From NCBI GenBank assembly GCA_902768975.1, contig CACXMZ010000002.1, positions 225,471 to 289,470 on the forward strand: a stretch of DNA of 64,000 nt, given 5' to 3'. This DNA comes from an uncultured Coriobacteriaceae bacterium (GTDB lineage Bacteria > Actinomycetota > Coriobacteriia > Coriobacteriales > Eggerthellaceae). The notes below the pieces were generated by a model that saw only the letters and a program-made list of their open reading frames with translations, made no database searches and had not been told where the DNA came from. Below, one piece after another: positions 39,222 to 47,562 of this stretch. The stretch's first letter is position 1. Each line of letters begins with the position of its first letter. A program made the position numbers and the translations under genes.

Positions 39222-41575
39222 TGGCTGCAACCGAAGGCTTCACGGGCGAAGTATGGCAGAGCTGCACGCTTAATTGTGGTGCCCATTGTGCGCTCAAGTT
39301 TCATGTTAAGGGCGGCAAGCTCGACTGGGTGGAAAGCGACACCCTTCCCGAAATTGACGGTGCTCCCCAAATGCGCGCCTGCTTGCGCGGGCGTTCTATG
39401 CGCTATTGGCTGAATGCACCTGAACGCCTGAACTACCCCATGAAGCGTGTGGGCAAGCGCGGGGAAGGTAAATTCGAGCGTATCAGCTGGGACGAAGCTT
39501 ACGCCCTTCTGGCTGGCGAAATTAAACGCGTGGTGAAGGACTATGGCAACGAAGCGGTGTATGTGTCCTATGCTACGGGAATCTGGCCATACAATGGGTC
39601 GCCTTTCGAACGCCTGATGAACTGCTATGGCGGCTACCTGCGCTTCTATGGCGACTATTCGTCGGCTCAGCTGCAGGCGGCCTGCTTCTATACCTATGGC
39701 GACCTGGGCTACTATTCTGCTTCAGCCATTTCGGAAGCGGCTCAGGCGGATCTCGTTCTCTTGTTTGGAAACAGCCCCACCGAAACGCGCATGGGTGGGG
39801 CCAGTGCCAGCTGGGAATTTACCCGCGCGCGCGAAGCGGGCGATTTCAAGCTTATTACTATCGACCCGCGGCACAACGAAACCGCCGCTAACAATAAAGG
39901 CGAATGGATTGCCATACGCCCCGGCACCGACGCAGCGCTTGTGGCGGGTATTGCCTATGTGCTCATTACCGAAGAACTTGTTGACCAGGATTTTCTTGAT
40001 ACCTACTGTATAGGCTATGACGAATCGAGCATGCCGACAGGCGCTCCTGCCCATGCGAGCTACAAAGACTACATCCTAGGTTTTGGTACCGATGGCATTT
40101 CGAAAACTCCCGTGTGGGCTTCGTCGATTACGGGCATTCCTGTTTCGCGTATTGTGGAGCTGGCCCATGAAATTGCAAATGCCGATCGCGTTTTTGTTGC
40201 CCAGGGCTGGGGTCCGCAGCGCCACGACAATGGCGAACTCGCTGCGCGCGCCATCTGCATGCTGCCTTTGCTTACGGGGAATTTCGGTTTATCGGGAACA
40301 AATTCAGGCGTACGCGAACGCTTCATTCCCTTCCTGGTGGACGACCCGCCCGTTGGTGAAAACCCCGTGCAGGCAGCCATCCCTGCCTTTATGTGGAGCG
40401 CTGCTGTCGACCATGGGCCAGGGCTTACGGCTGAAAACGGGGGCGTGCGGGGCGCGGACCGCTTGCAGGTTCCCATCAAATTAATCTTGAACCACGCGGG
40501 TAATTGCTTGACCAACCAGCATGCCAACATCAACCGGACGCACGACATTTTGTCCGACGAAACAAAGTGCGAGTTTATCGTGGTGAGCGACCTCCACCTT
40601 ACCGACACGGCCCGCTATGCCGACCTGCTTTTGCCCGACATTGCTCATGTCGAACAAGACAACCTTCTTTCTTCAGGCAATGGCGACATGATACGCGGCC
40701 TCGTGCGCGGCCATGCGTGGGTCGCGGATTGCTACGAGCGCAAAACGGCGCAGGAAGTCTGCGAAGAAGTGGCTAAGCGCCTTGGCATAACTGAAGAGTT
40801 TGCGCGCCTGAGTGAACAGGCAGGCGACCAGGCACGCCTTGACTACACCCACGAACGTATGGAACAGGCACGTTCGCGCACGGGAAGCGAGCCTGCCCTG
40901 CCCGATGGCTTTGAATACTACGATGTTCCTACCTTCGAACAGATTGACGAGGCAGGGCTATGGCGCACGCCCTACCGGGGTGAAACTATTGCCTATCGCG
41001 CCTTCCGCGAAGACCCACTCGCCAACCCCTTGCCCACGCCTTCAGGGAAGATTGAAATCTATTCGCAGCGCTTGGCTGAACTGGCTGAAGCGTACGAATA
41101 TGCCGACGACCAGGTTATTCATCCCTTGCCCATCTATGCCCCTGAAGCGGAAGGTTATGGTGCACCCGCCATGCGCGACTTCCCCTTCCAGCTGGTGGGC
41201 TACCATGCGCGCCAGCGGACCCACTCGTCTTTTGGCAATGTTGAAGAAATCGAATCGGTTTCCCCGCATGAAATGCTTGTTAACCCCATAGACGCGCAAT
41301 CGCTCGATCTGCATGCGCGCGAACGCGTGGTGGTCGAAAACGACCGCGGTGCCATTGTGGTGCGCGTGCGTATTACGCCACGTGTGATGCCTGGCGTGCT
41401 GGCCCTGCCGCAGGGTGCGTGGCATAAGGCAGACATGTTGGGCGACAAGCTAGACTGGGGCGGCTGCATCAACACGCTTACCTCCGACAGGCCAACAGCC
41501 CTTGCCCGCGGCAACGCCCAGCACACCATCTTGGTGCGCGTGCGGAAGTTGGAAGAAGGTGAAGCGCATGGCTAA
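39221..41575 (+). CDS. Molybdopterin oxidoreductase, DMSO reductase family, without export signal
   Basis: It has 784 residues. The ATG at 39221 shares its A with the preceding TAA stop. The protein starts MAATEGFTGEVWQSCTLNCG, so the [4Fe-4S] cysteines come within 25 residues and there is no Tat signal, unlike its paralogue at 34.1 kb. ACLRGRSMRYW, GDYSSAQLQA (likely Mo-ligand Ser) and the late HSSFGNVEE and LPQGAWHKAD match the paralogue. It should function in the cytoplasm, with the ferredoxin-like subunit encoded 8 bp into its 3' end. Substrate unknown. Confidence 0.88.
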   Translation: MAATEGFTGEVWQSCTLNCGAHCALKFHVKGGKLDWVESDTLPEIDGAPQMRACLRGRSMRYWLNAPERLNYPMKRVGKRGEGKFERISWDEAYALLAGEIKRVVKDYGNEAVYVSYATGIWPYNGSPFERLMNCYGGYLRFYGDYSSAQLQAACFYTYGDLGYYSASAISEAAQADLVLLFGNSPTETRMGGASASWEFTRAREAGDFKLITIDPRHNETAANNKGEWIAIRPGTDAALVAGIAYVLITEELVDQDFLDTYCIGYDESSMPTGAPAHASYKDYILGFGTDGISKTPVWASSITGIPVSRIVELAHEIANADRVFVAQGWGPQRHDNGELAARAICMLPLLTGNFGLSGTNSGVRERFIPFLVDDPPVGENPVQAAIPAFMWSAAVDHGPGLTAENGGVRGADRLQVPIKLILNHAGNCLTNQHANINRTHDILSDETKCEFIVVSDLHLTDTARYADLLLPDIAHVEQDNLLSSGNGDMIRGLVRGHAWVADCYERKTAQEVCEEVAKRLGITEEFARLSEQAGDQARLDYTHERMEQARSRTGSEPALPDGFEYYDVPTFEQIDEAGLWRTPYRGETIAYRAFREDPLANPLPTPSGKIEIYSQRLAELAEAYEYADDQVIHPLPIYAPEAEGYGAPAMRDFPFQLVGYHARQRTHSSFGNVEEIESVSPHEMLVNPIDAQSLDLHARERVVVENDRGAIVVRVRITPRVMPGVLALPQGAWHKADMLGDKLDWGGCINTLTSDRPTALARGNAQHTILVRVRKLEEGEAHG

Positions 41576-42233
41576 GTCGCCCGAAGGCACAGCTCGCAAG
41601 GCAGCGGAAAGGCATGTGAGCCAATACGCCTTCTATTTCGACCAGCACCGCTGCACGGGCTGCAAGACCTGTGAAATTGCCTGCAAGGACTTTCACCACC
41701 TGGATGGCGAATTGGCCTTGCGTACCATCTATGAATTTGCTGGGGGCAGCTGGACGCAGGACTCGCTGGGGTCGTGGAGCCAGGACGTGTTCTGCTACCA
41801 CCTTTCGCTTTCGTGCAACCATTGTACGAACCCCATTTGCGTGCGCTTCTGTTCGTCCGATGCCATCAGCAAAGACAAGCGGGGTTTCGTGACCATCGAT
41901 CCGGGCCTGTGCGTGGGTTGCCAGGCATGCATGACGGCCTGCCCCTACCATGCGCCGCGCTTCGACGAAGGGCGGGGTATAACCGTGAAGTGCGACGGCT
42001 GTCGCGAACGTATTGCTGAAGGGCACTTGCCCGTGTGCGTGGAAGCCTGCCCGCAGCGGGCCCTGTGGTTTGGGCCGTACGACGACGTGCCCCACAGCAA
42101 GTACGTGGTGTCCTCGGTCGCGCCACTTCCCACGTCCGAACTCACGCAGCCCAACCTGTTCATCGACCCTTGCACTGACGCACGCACCCACACCGCCGAT
42201 GCCGGCTCGGTCATGAACATCTACGAAGCATAA
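41568..42233 (+). CDS. DmsB-like [4Fe-4S] electron-transfer subunit, second module
   Basis: It has 221 residues from the ATG at 41568, overlapping the catalytic subunit by 8 bp. Four clusters: CTGCKTCEIACKDF, CNHCTNPICVRFCSSDAI, CVGCQACMTACPYHAP and CDGCRERIAEGHLPVCVEACPQ. The C-terminal 40 residues carry no further motif. It partners with the non-exported reductase. Confidence 0.93.
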   Translation: MAKSPEGTARKAAERHVSQYAFYFDQHRCTGCKTCEIACKDFHHLDGELALRTIYEFAGGSWTQDSLGSWSQDVFCYHLSLSCNHCTNPICVRFCSSDAISKDKRGFVTIDPGLCVGCQACMTACPYHAPRFDEGRGITVKCDGCRERIAEGHLPVCVEACPQRALWFGPYDDVPHSKYVVSSVAPLPTSELTQPNLFIDPCTDARTHTADAGSVMNIYEA

Positions 42234-42236
42234 TTG

Positions 42237-42330
42237 TTCCGTCGTTCTAACGAACGACGGAACTGTCGACGTTGCGCTTGGCTCTAGCACTTCATCTTGC
42301 TGCTCCAAACCTCGTCCGCGTACCGCAGGG
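42237..42330. repeat. Dispersed palindromic element, family 2, probable degraded copy C
   Basis: Hairpin TTCCGTCGTTC-TAAC-GAACGACGGAA (42237-42262), 4 bp after the stop, followed by TGTCGACGTTGCG, which resembles the text after the hairpins of copies A and B. The rest (to about 42330) is only weakly similar and ends where the larger family 1 element begins. No gene in this stretch. Confidence 0.6.
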
Positions 42331-42518
42331 GAAAGAAGAGGTTGGTAGCCCTAAAAGCGATGTCGTGAGTTCAAACTTTGCAATTTTCGCTGTTGCCGAA
42401 AATTGCAATTTAAAAGTTGACGAGCGTCAAGCGAGAGCGCACGAGTGCAAACAATCCAGTGAATTGTTTGCACGAGCAGTGGAAGCGGTCGCGATTTAGG
42501 GCTACCAACCCCTCTTTC
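42331..42518. repeat. Family 1 palindromic element, copy R1 (inverted orientation)
   Basis: About 188 bp with terminal inverted repeats of about 24 bp; the inner 16 bp are GGTTGGTAGCCCTAAA at 42340-42355 and its exact complement at 42495-42510. On the reverse strand it holds two inner hairpins: GTGCAAACAAT-TCACTGG-ATTGTTTGCAC and GCAATTTTC-GGCAACAGC-GAAAATTGC. The cores align to R2 and R3. With copy C it fills the gap before typA. Confidence 0.85.
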
Positions 42519-42563
42519 GTGCTACGATACCGTGCGGCAAAAACGGAATGAAAGACTTTAATT

Positions 42564-44372
42564 ATGCTTCAAGAGAACTTACGTAATGTGGCGATTATCG
42601 CCCACGTTGACCATGGCAAGACCACGCTGGTGGACCGCCTGCTTTATACAGCGGGCGTGTTCCGCGAAAACCAGCAGGTGGACGAACGCGTTCTGGATTC
42701 CAACGACCAGGAGCGCGAGCGCGGTATTACCATCCTGTCCAAGAATATTTCCATCACCTACCAGGGTGTGAAAATTAACGTCATTGACACGCCGGGTCAC
42801 TCCGACTTTGGTGGGGAAGTGGAACGCGTGCTTAACATGGCGGACGGCGCCCTGCTTATTGTGGACGCTTTCGAAGGTGCCATGCCGCAGACGCGCTTCG
42901 TGCTGCGCCATGCACTCGAACAGGGTCTGCGCATTGTTGTGGTGGTGAACAAAATCGACCGCCCCGGTGCACGCCCCGAAGAAGTGGTGGACGAAGTGTT
43001 CGACCTGATGGTGGAACTGGACGCCACCGACGAACAGCTGGACTTCCCCGTGGTGTATACGAGCGCCATCGGTGGCTACGCACGCCTGGAACCCGAAGAC
43101 GGCAACCAGAACATGATCCCGCTGCTCGATACCATCATTAATTCCGTGCCCGCCCCCGACGTAGAACCCGAAGGTCCGCTGGCTCTGCAAATTTGCACCG
43201 TGGACCATTCCAGCTACGTGGGTCGCATCGGTGTGGGCCGCCTAAGCGCCGGCAAAATTGGCAAGGGCGATTCGGTCCTCGTTATTAAAAACGACGGCAA
43301 TCGCTACACCTGCCCCATTAAGCAAGTTTTTGTGTTTGAAGAACTGGGCAAGCAGGAAGTGCCCGAAGCCACCGCGGGCGACATTGTGGCCGTGGTGGGC
43401 GTGGACGACGCCGACATTGGCGACATGGTCACCGACAAGGAAAACCCCGTTGAAATGCCGCCCATCAAGGTGGAAGAACCCACAATGGCGGTTGTGTTTG
43501 AAGCGTCGAACAGCCCACTTGTGGGCCGTGAGGGCGACATTGTTGGCTCGCGCCAGCTGCGTGAACGCCTGATGAAGGAAAAGGAAAGTAATATTTCCAT
43601 GCGCATCACGGAGCGCGAAGACGGTGGTATTGAAGTAGCTGGCCGCGGCGTGCTGCACCTGTCCGTACTTATGGAAACCATGCGTCGCGAAGGCTTCGAG
43701 TTCCAGGTGGGACGCCCGCAGGTTATCGTACGAACCGACGAAAACGGGGTAAAGACCGAGCCCATCGAAGAAGCCACCGTCGACGTGACTGACGAATATG
43801 CCGGCAAAGCCATTGAAGTTTTCGGCAGCGCGGGCGGCGAAATGCTCGACATGCACCAGAAGCACGACCAAACGCATTTGGTCTTCAAGATTCCTACGCG
43901 CGGCACCATGGGTCTCAACACGCGCTTGCTCAACGCCACGCATGGTGAAGCAACCATGTTCCACCGCTTCCTGGAATACGGCCCTTACCGCGGCGACTTT
44001 GTGGGTCGCACCCGCGGTTCCATGATTTCCATGAGCACCGAAAAGAGCGTGGCCTACGCTCTCGACAGCCTGCAGGAACGCGGCCGCCTCTTCATTGGTC
44101 CGGGCGAAGACTGCTACGAAGGCATGATTGTGGGCGAGTCTGCCAAGGAAGGCGACATGGTGGTAAACATTGCCAAGACCAAGGCCCTGGGTAATCAGCG
44201 TGCCAGCGGTTCGGACAAGGCCATCATGCTCACGCCGCCCGTTACCTTCACGCTCGAAGAAGCGCTTGAATACATCGAAGATGACGAACTGGTGGAAGTA
44301 ACGCCTTTGTCCATTCGACTGCGCAAGCGCATTCTTTCCACGGTCGAGCGCAAAAAGGCCGAAAAGAAGTAG
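42564..44372 (+). CDS. typA: Translational GTPase TypA/BipA
   Basis: Ribosome-associated GTPase of the elongation-factor family, involved in stress and ribosome assembly. It has 602 residues. G1 [15 protein letters not shown] near residue 15, G2 [12 protein letters not shown]3 [17 protein letters not shown]4 [10 protein letters not shown]. Domain III and the BipA-specific C-terminus ([35 protein letters not shown]) are present. ATG at 42564 preceded by GGAATGAAAG. Confidence 0.96.
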   Translation: MLQENLRNVAIIAHVDHGKTTLVDRLLYTAGVFRENQQVDERVLDSNDQERERGITILSKNISITYQGVKINVIDTPGHSDFGGEVERVLNMADGALLIVDAFEGAMPQTRFVLRHALEQGLRIVVVVNKIDRPGARPEEVVDEVFDLMVELDATDEQLDFPVVYTSAIGGYARLEPEDGNQNMIPLLDTIINSVPAPDVEPEGPLALQICTVDHSSYVGRIGVGRLSAGKIGKGDSVLVIKNDGNRYTCPIKQVFVFEELGKQEVPEATAGDIVAVVGVDDADIGDMVTDKENPVEMPPIKVEEPTMAVVFEASNSPLVGREGDIVGSRQLRERLMKEKESNISMRITEREDGGIEVAGRGVLHLSVLMETMRREGFEFQVGRPQVIVRTDENGVKTEPIEEATVDVTDEYAGKAIEVFGSAGGEMLDMHQKHDQTHLVFKIPTRGTMGLNTRLLNATHGEATMFHRFLEYGPYRGDFVGRTRGSMISMSTEKSVAYALDSLQERGRLFIGPGEDCYEGMIVGESAKEGDMVVNIAKTKALGNQRASGSDKAIMLTPPVTFTLEEALEYIEDDELVEVTPLSIRLRKRILSTVERKKAEKK

Positions 44373-44447
44373 CACGAAAGAAGGCTTAAGGATATGCCCT
44401 CCTGCAGCCTTGGGCGGCGCAGGACACAGAAGCATACGGAGGACCAC

Positions 44448-45122
44448 ATGACACAACGTATAACTCTTCGCGAAAGCGTACTTGCCGCGTTGGGTAACAA
44501 TTACGCGCTTATTCAAGAAGACCTTGGGGCCGAAGCGCGCTTGTCAAAAAAGGGCATGACCTTCGAAACCGAAAGCTGGGAAATACAAGGAGTCGGACAC
44601 TTGTGTGTCATGCGCATGAACGCATTTTTTGGGCTTATGCGCATGGAAACGGCCGTTATTGCGCCTACAAACGTCGACATGCCGCTTTTCAATTTGGACT
44701 GGGTAAAGGCTTTTGGCAATGAAACCCAGATTGCAGAGCTGTACGACACACAGCTTCAGCCGCTGCCAAGTGAAAGCCATAAGGCGTTCGAGTCCGTTTG
44801 CGAACAATATGCAGACGTACCCGACGTTCCCCCGGCAGAAGCACGCTGGTATGACAACATCCTGTACCCTTGCTCGTTCCACAAAAAGGGGAAAGGTGTT
44901 ACAGAGGCTCTTTCGAGCGCGGCCCAGGACTACCTAGCGGCTTACATTGAATTGCTCACGAATGCGCCAGCATGCGACTCGCACGAAAAGGCGGCCAAGG
45001 TTCGCGCGTTTGCCGAGAGGCTGTTTGCCGAAGGAGGCCCAGCGGTCGACCAGGTTACCAAGCTCTTTGGTGAGCAGACGGCCAAGCGCCTCATCTTGCA
45101 GCACATGTATGGGGTTCGGTAA
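44448..45122 (+). CDS. Unidentified protein, distant resemblance to ferredoxin-dependent bilin reductases
   Basis: It has 224 residues from the ATG at 44448 (GGAGGACCAC upstream); not a family I can name with confidence. The central part reads MRMETAVIAPTNVDMPLFNLDWVKAFGNETQIAELYDTQLQPL, whose layout (a strand, then a bound-substrate loop with MPLFNLD, then an acidic pair) is reminiscent of PcyA/HY2-type bilin reductases. A helical C-terminal third with QDYLAAYIELL follows. No haem oxygenase or phytochrome gene is near. The neighbours are typA and a DUF1295 membrane protein 38 bp downstream. Confidence 0.5.
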   Translation: MTQRITLRESVLAALGNNYALIQEDLGAEARLSKKGMTFETESWEIQGVGHLCVMRMNAFFGLMRMETAVIAPTNVDMPLFNLDWVKAFGNETQIAELYDTQLQPLPSESHKAFESVCEQYADVPDVPPAEARWYDNILYPCSFHKKGKGVTEALSSAAQDYLAAYIELLTNAPACDSHEKAAKVRAFAERLFAEGGPAVDQVTKLFGEQTAKRLILQHMYGVR

Positions 45123-45159
45123 TGTGTGCCTGTCCATCTTAGTCTAAGGAGGCTCCGGA

Positions 45160-45951
45160 ATGCTCTTTTTAGTCATGCTTGTGGTAGCGCTTGTGGCTAG
45201 CAGCATTGGGTTCAAAAAGTATGTCTGGTTTATATCGATTGGCTATGGCCTTGCCATTGCGGCAATCGGCGTTGCCTTGCTTGTTGTTGGGCGTGAACAA
45301 CTAGACGCGGGCTTGGCATGTCTTTGTATCTTGTTCATCGTGTATGGTCTTAGGCTTGGCGGCTACCTTGCATTCCGAGAGCTGCGTTCCACAAGCTATA
45401 ACTCGAAAATGAAAACCGAAATCAAAAGCGGCGACGACATGAGCGTGGTTGCAAAGTGTGCTATTTGGATAAGCGCCGCCCTCCTATACGCCTGCCAGAC
45501 TTCACCAGTTACTTTCAGGTTTGCCAACGAGTCCGGAAGCGATGCCGTACTTGTGGTGGGCATCGTTATCAGCATTCTGGGTCTTGTAGTGGAAACTGTA
45601 GCCGACATCCAAAAGAACGCCGCGAAAAAAGTAAACCCAAATCGCTTTGTCGATACGGGGCTGTTCAGTATCGTGCGTTGCCCCAACTATTTTGGAGAGA
45701 TGCTCTTCTGGACGGGAGTATTTGTTGGCGGGGTCACCATACTAGCGGGACCACTACAATGGATTGCTGCGCTTCTTGGCTATTTGGGCATCATTTACGT
45801 CATGTTCGGCGGAGCGCGCAGGCTAGAAATCCGTCAAAACAGGTCATACGGTAGCGACCCGGTGTACCAGCGCTACGTACAGACGACGCCCATAATGATT
45901 CCGTTTATTCCCATCTATAGCGTGGAAAAATATACGTGGCTTGTTGCGTAA
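45160..45951 (+). CDS. DUF1295 family membrane protein (steroid 5-alpha-reductase-like C-terminus)
   Basis: It has 263 residues and about seven hydrophobic segments. The C-terminal part has NRFVDTGLFSIVRCPNYFGEMLFWTGVFVGG and RRLEIRQNRSYGSDPVYQRYVQTTPIMIPFIP, typical of DUF1295, which shares a fold with steroid 5-alpha-reductases and isoprenylcysteine methyltransferases. AAGGAGG precedes the ATG. Possible lipid or steroid reductase, unproven. Spacing suggests co-transcription with the preceding gene. Confidence 0.8.
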   Translation: MLFLVMLVVALVASSIGFKKYVWFISIGYGLAIAAIGVALLVVGREQLDAGLACLCILFIVYGLRLGGYLAFRELRSTSYNSKMKTEIKSGDDMSVVAKCAIWISAALLYACQTSPVTFRFANESGSDAVLVVGIVISILGLVVETVADIQKNAAKKVNPNRFVDTGLFSIVRCPNYFGEMLFWTGVFVGGVTILAGPLQWIAALLGYLGIIYVMFGGARRLEIRQNRSYGSDPVYQRYVQTTPIMIPFIPIYSVEKYTWLVA

Positions 45952-46115
45952 TCGATGTAAAGGGAACATCGGCCCCGGCGTAGCTAAAAGAAATTACCCG
46001 CACGTTTTTGGAGTTTTCTGCCGAACGAAGGCCCAGCGTTTGTAATCCTATGCAACTAATTCTTCATAATGTGCACATATAACACTTAAATTGGAATTAG
46101 GTAGAACATTAAATA

Positions 46116-46153
46116 TTGCAATTACTATTAAAAGAAATTATAATCACGATTAG
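46116..46153 (+). promoter_or_regulatory. grd promoter with overlapping palindromic operator
   Basis: TTGCAA (46116-46121), a 17-bp spacer and a consensus TATAAT (46139-46144). The palindrome AATCACGATT (46142-46151) overlaps the -10 box. The hydrogenase promoter has the same motif at nearly the same place. The rest of the 255-bp gap (45952-46218) shows no gene. Confidence 0.65.
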
Positions 46154-46218
46154 CGTATTTTAAGAAATGCGGTTTATTCTGCGTAACCGCATAAATCCAG
46201 AAAGGAGTGGTGGTGCAC

Positions 46219-47547
46219 ATGAAGCTAACAATTGGCAATATTCATGTGAAGGACGTTGTCGTTGGCTCCGAAAACTCTTTCAAAGACGGAGTTCTGACCA
46301 TCGACAAGCAAGCAGCCATCGATTACCTCATGGGCGAAGACGACCATATCACCGAGCTTGATATTGTCATCGCGCACCCCGGTGACGACACGCGTATCGT
46401 GCCCGTCATCGAAACCATCGAGCCGCGCGTCCGCATGGATGACCGCTGCCTGTTCCCCGGTGTCACGGGCGACCTTGTGCCTGCTGGCGAAGGCGAACTG
46501 AAGGCATTCAAGGACTGCTGCGTAACCGTAGTAGGCAAGGAATGGGGCAGCTTCGGCGACGGTGTTATCGACATGGGTGGCGAAGGTGCTAAGCAGACCT
46601 ACTGGTCAAGGCTTATCAACATCTGCCTGGTGGGCGACACCGACGAAGAATTCGAGCGCCACGAACAGCAGAAGATGAATCATGCTCTGCGCTGGGCTGG
46701 TCATCGTTTCGCTGAATGGATCGGCAAGATTGCCAAGGACCTTCCCGTGGACGACGAAGAAGTCTACGAATTCGACGCTATCACCAAGCGTGAAGCTCCG
46801 AAGAATGGCCTGCCCAACGTAGTAGCTGTTCTTCAGCCTCAGTCTCAGATGGAAGCCCTGGGTTACAACGACCTGTGGTATGGCTGGGACATGAACAAGT
46901 ATCTGCCAAGTTTCGTAAGCCCCACGGAAGTGTTTGACGGCGCCATGATTTCTGGCTCCTTCATGCCTGCATCTTCCAAGTGGTCCACCTACGAAATGCA
47001 GAACTTCCCCATTTTGAAGGAACTCTTTGCTGAAGACGGCAAGGAAATCAACTTCATCGGCGTTATCATGTCGAACCTTAACGTAGCACTCGACCAGAAG
47101 GAACGTTCCGCCATCATGGTGCGCAACATGGCGCTTAACCTGGGTGCGGACTACGCTCTGGTTACCGAAGAAGGCTACGGCAACCCCGACACCGACTACG
47201 TGCGCTGCATGGTTATCCTCGAAGACGCTGGCATTCCTGTTGTGGGCGTTTCCGACGAATCCAACGGCCGCGACGGTCTGGGCCAGCCGCTCGTAGTGCT
47301 CAACGACAAGCTGAATGCTCTGGTTTCCACCGGCAACGTGGGCGAACTTTCCGACCTGCCTGCTTGTGCCACAGTTATCGGCAACCTCGAAGCACTCAAC
47401 CGCGACGGCATGTCCGGTTCTTGGGGCTATGACGAAGTCCTGGGCAAGTCTGCCCGCGACGACGGCTCCATCATCATGGAAAACAACAACTGGTTCTGCG
47501 GTAACCACATCTCTGGTTTTGCTGCTAAGACCATCGTCGAGTGGTAA
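46219..47547 (+). CDS. grdI: Betaine/sarcosine reductase substrate-specific subunit (GrdI/GrdG/GrdE family)
   Basis: It has 442 residues from the ATG at 46219 (AAAGGAG upstream). It belongs to the proprotein subunit of glycine/sarcosine/betaine reductases: KLTIGNIHVKDVV at the start and later DGAMISGSFMPASSKWSTY, IGVIMSNLNVALDQKERSA and VTEEGYGNPDTDYVRCM. Betaine specificity is inferred from the BCCT transporter two genes on. Family members are cleaved to expose a pyruvoyl group, from a Cys in GrdE; the matching segment here has Ser and Ala but no Cys. Its partner gene starts 15 bp downstream. Confidence 0.85.
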   Translation: MKLTIGNIHVKDVVVGSENSFKDGVLTIDKQAAIDYLMGEDDHITELDIVIAHPGDDTRIVPVIETIEPRVRMDDRCLFPGVTGDLVPAGEGELKAFKDCCVTVVGKEWGSFGDGVIDMGGEGAKQTYWSRLINICLVGDTDEEFERHEQQKMNHALRWAGHRFAEWIGKIAKDLPVDDEEVYEFDAITKREAPKNGLPNVVAVLQPQSQMEALGYNDLWYGWDMNKYLPSFVSPTEVFDGAMISGSFMPASSKWSTYEMQNFPILKELFAEDGKEINFIGVIMSNLNVALDQKERSAIMVRNMALNLGADYALVTEEGYGNPDTDYVRCMVILEDAGIPVVGVSDESNGRDGLGQPLVVLNDKLNALVSTGNVGELSDLPACATVIGNLEALNRDGMSGSWGYDEVLGKSARDDGSIIMENNNWFCGNHISGFAAKTIVEW

Positions 47548-47562
47548 GAAAGGGGGCAGACA

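Noticed and set aside
42420..42500. Short reading frame with DERQARAHECKQSSELFAR that recurs near 63900-63980 on the minus strand
   Set aside because: It is only the translation of the repeat core. The paired-stem changes between copies do not preserve protein sequence in R2, so coding is unlikely.
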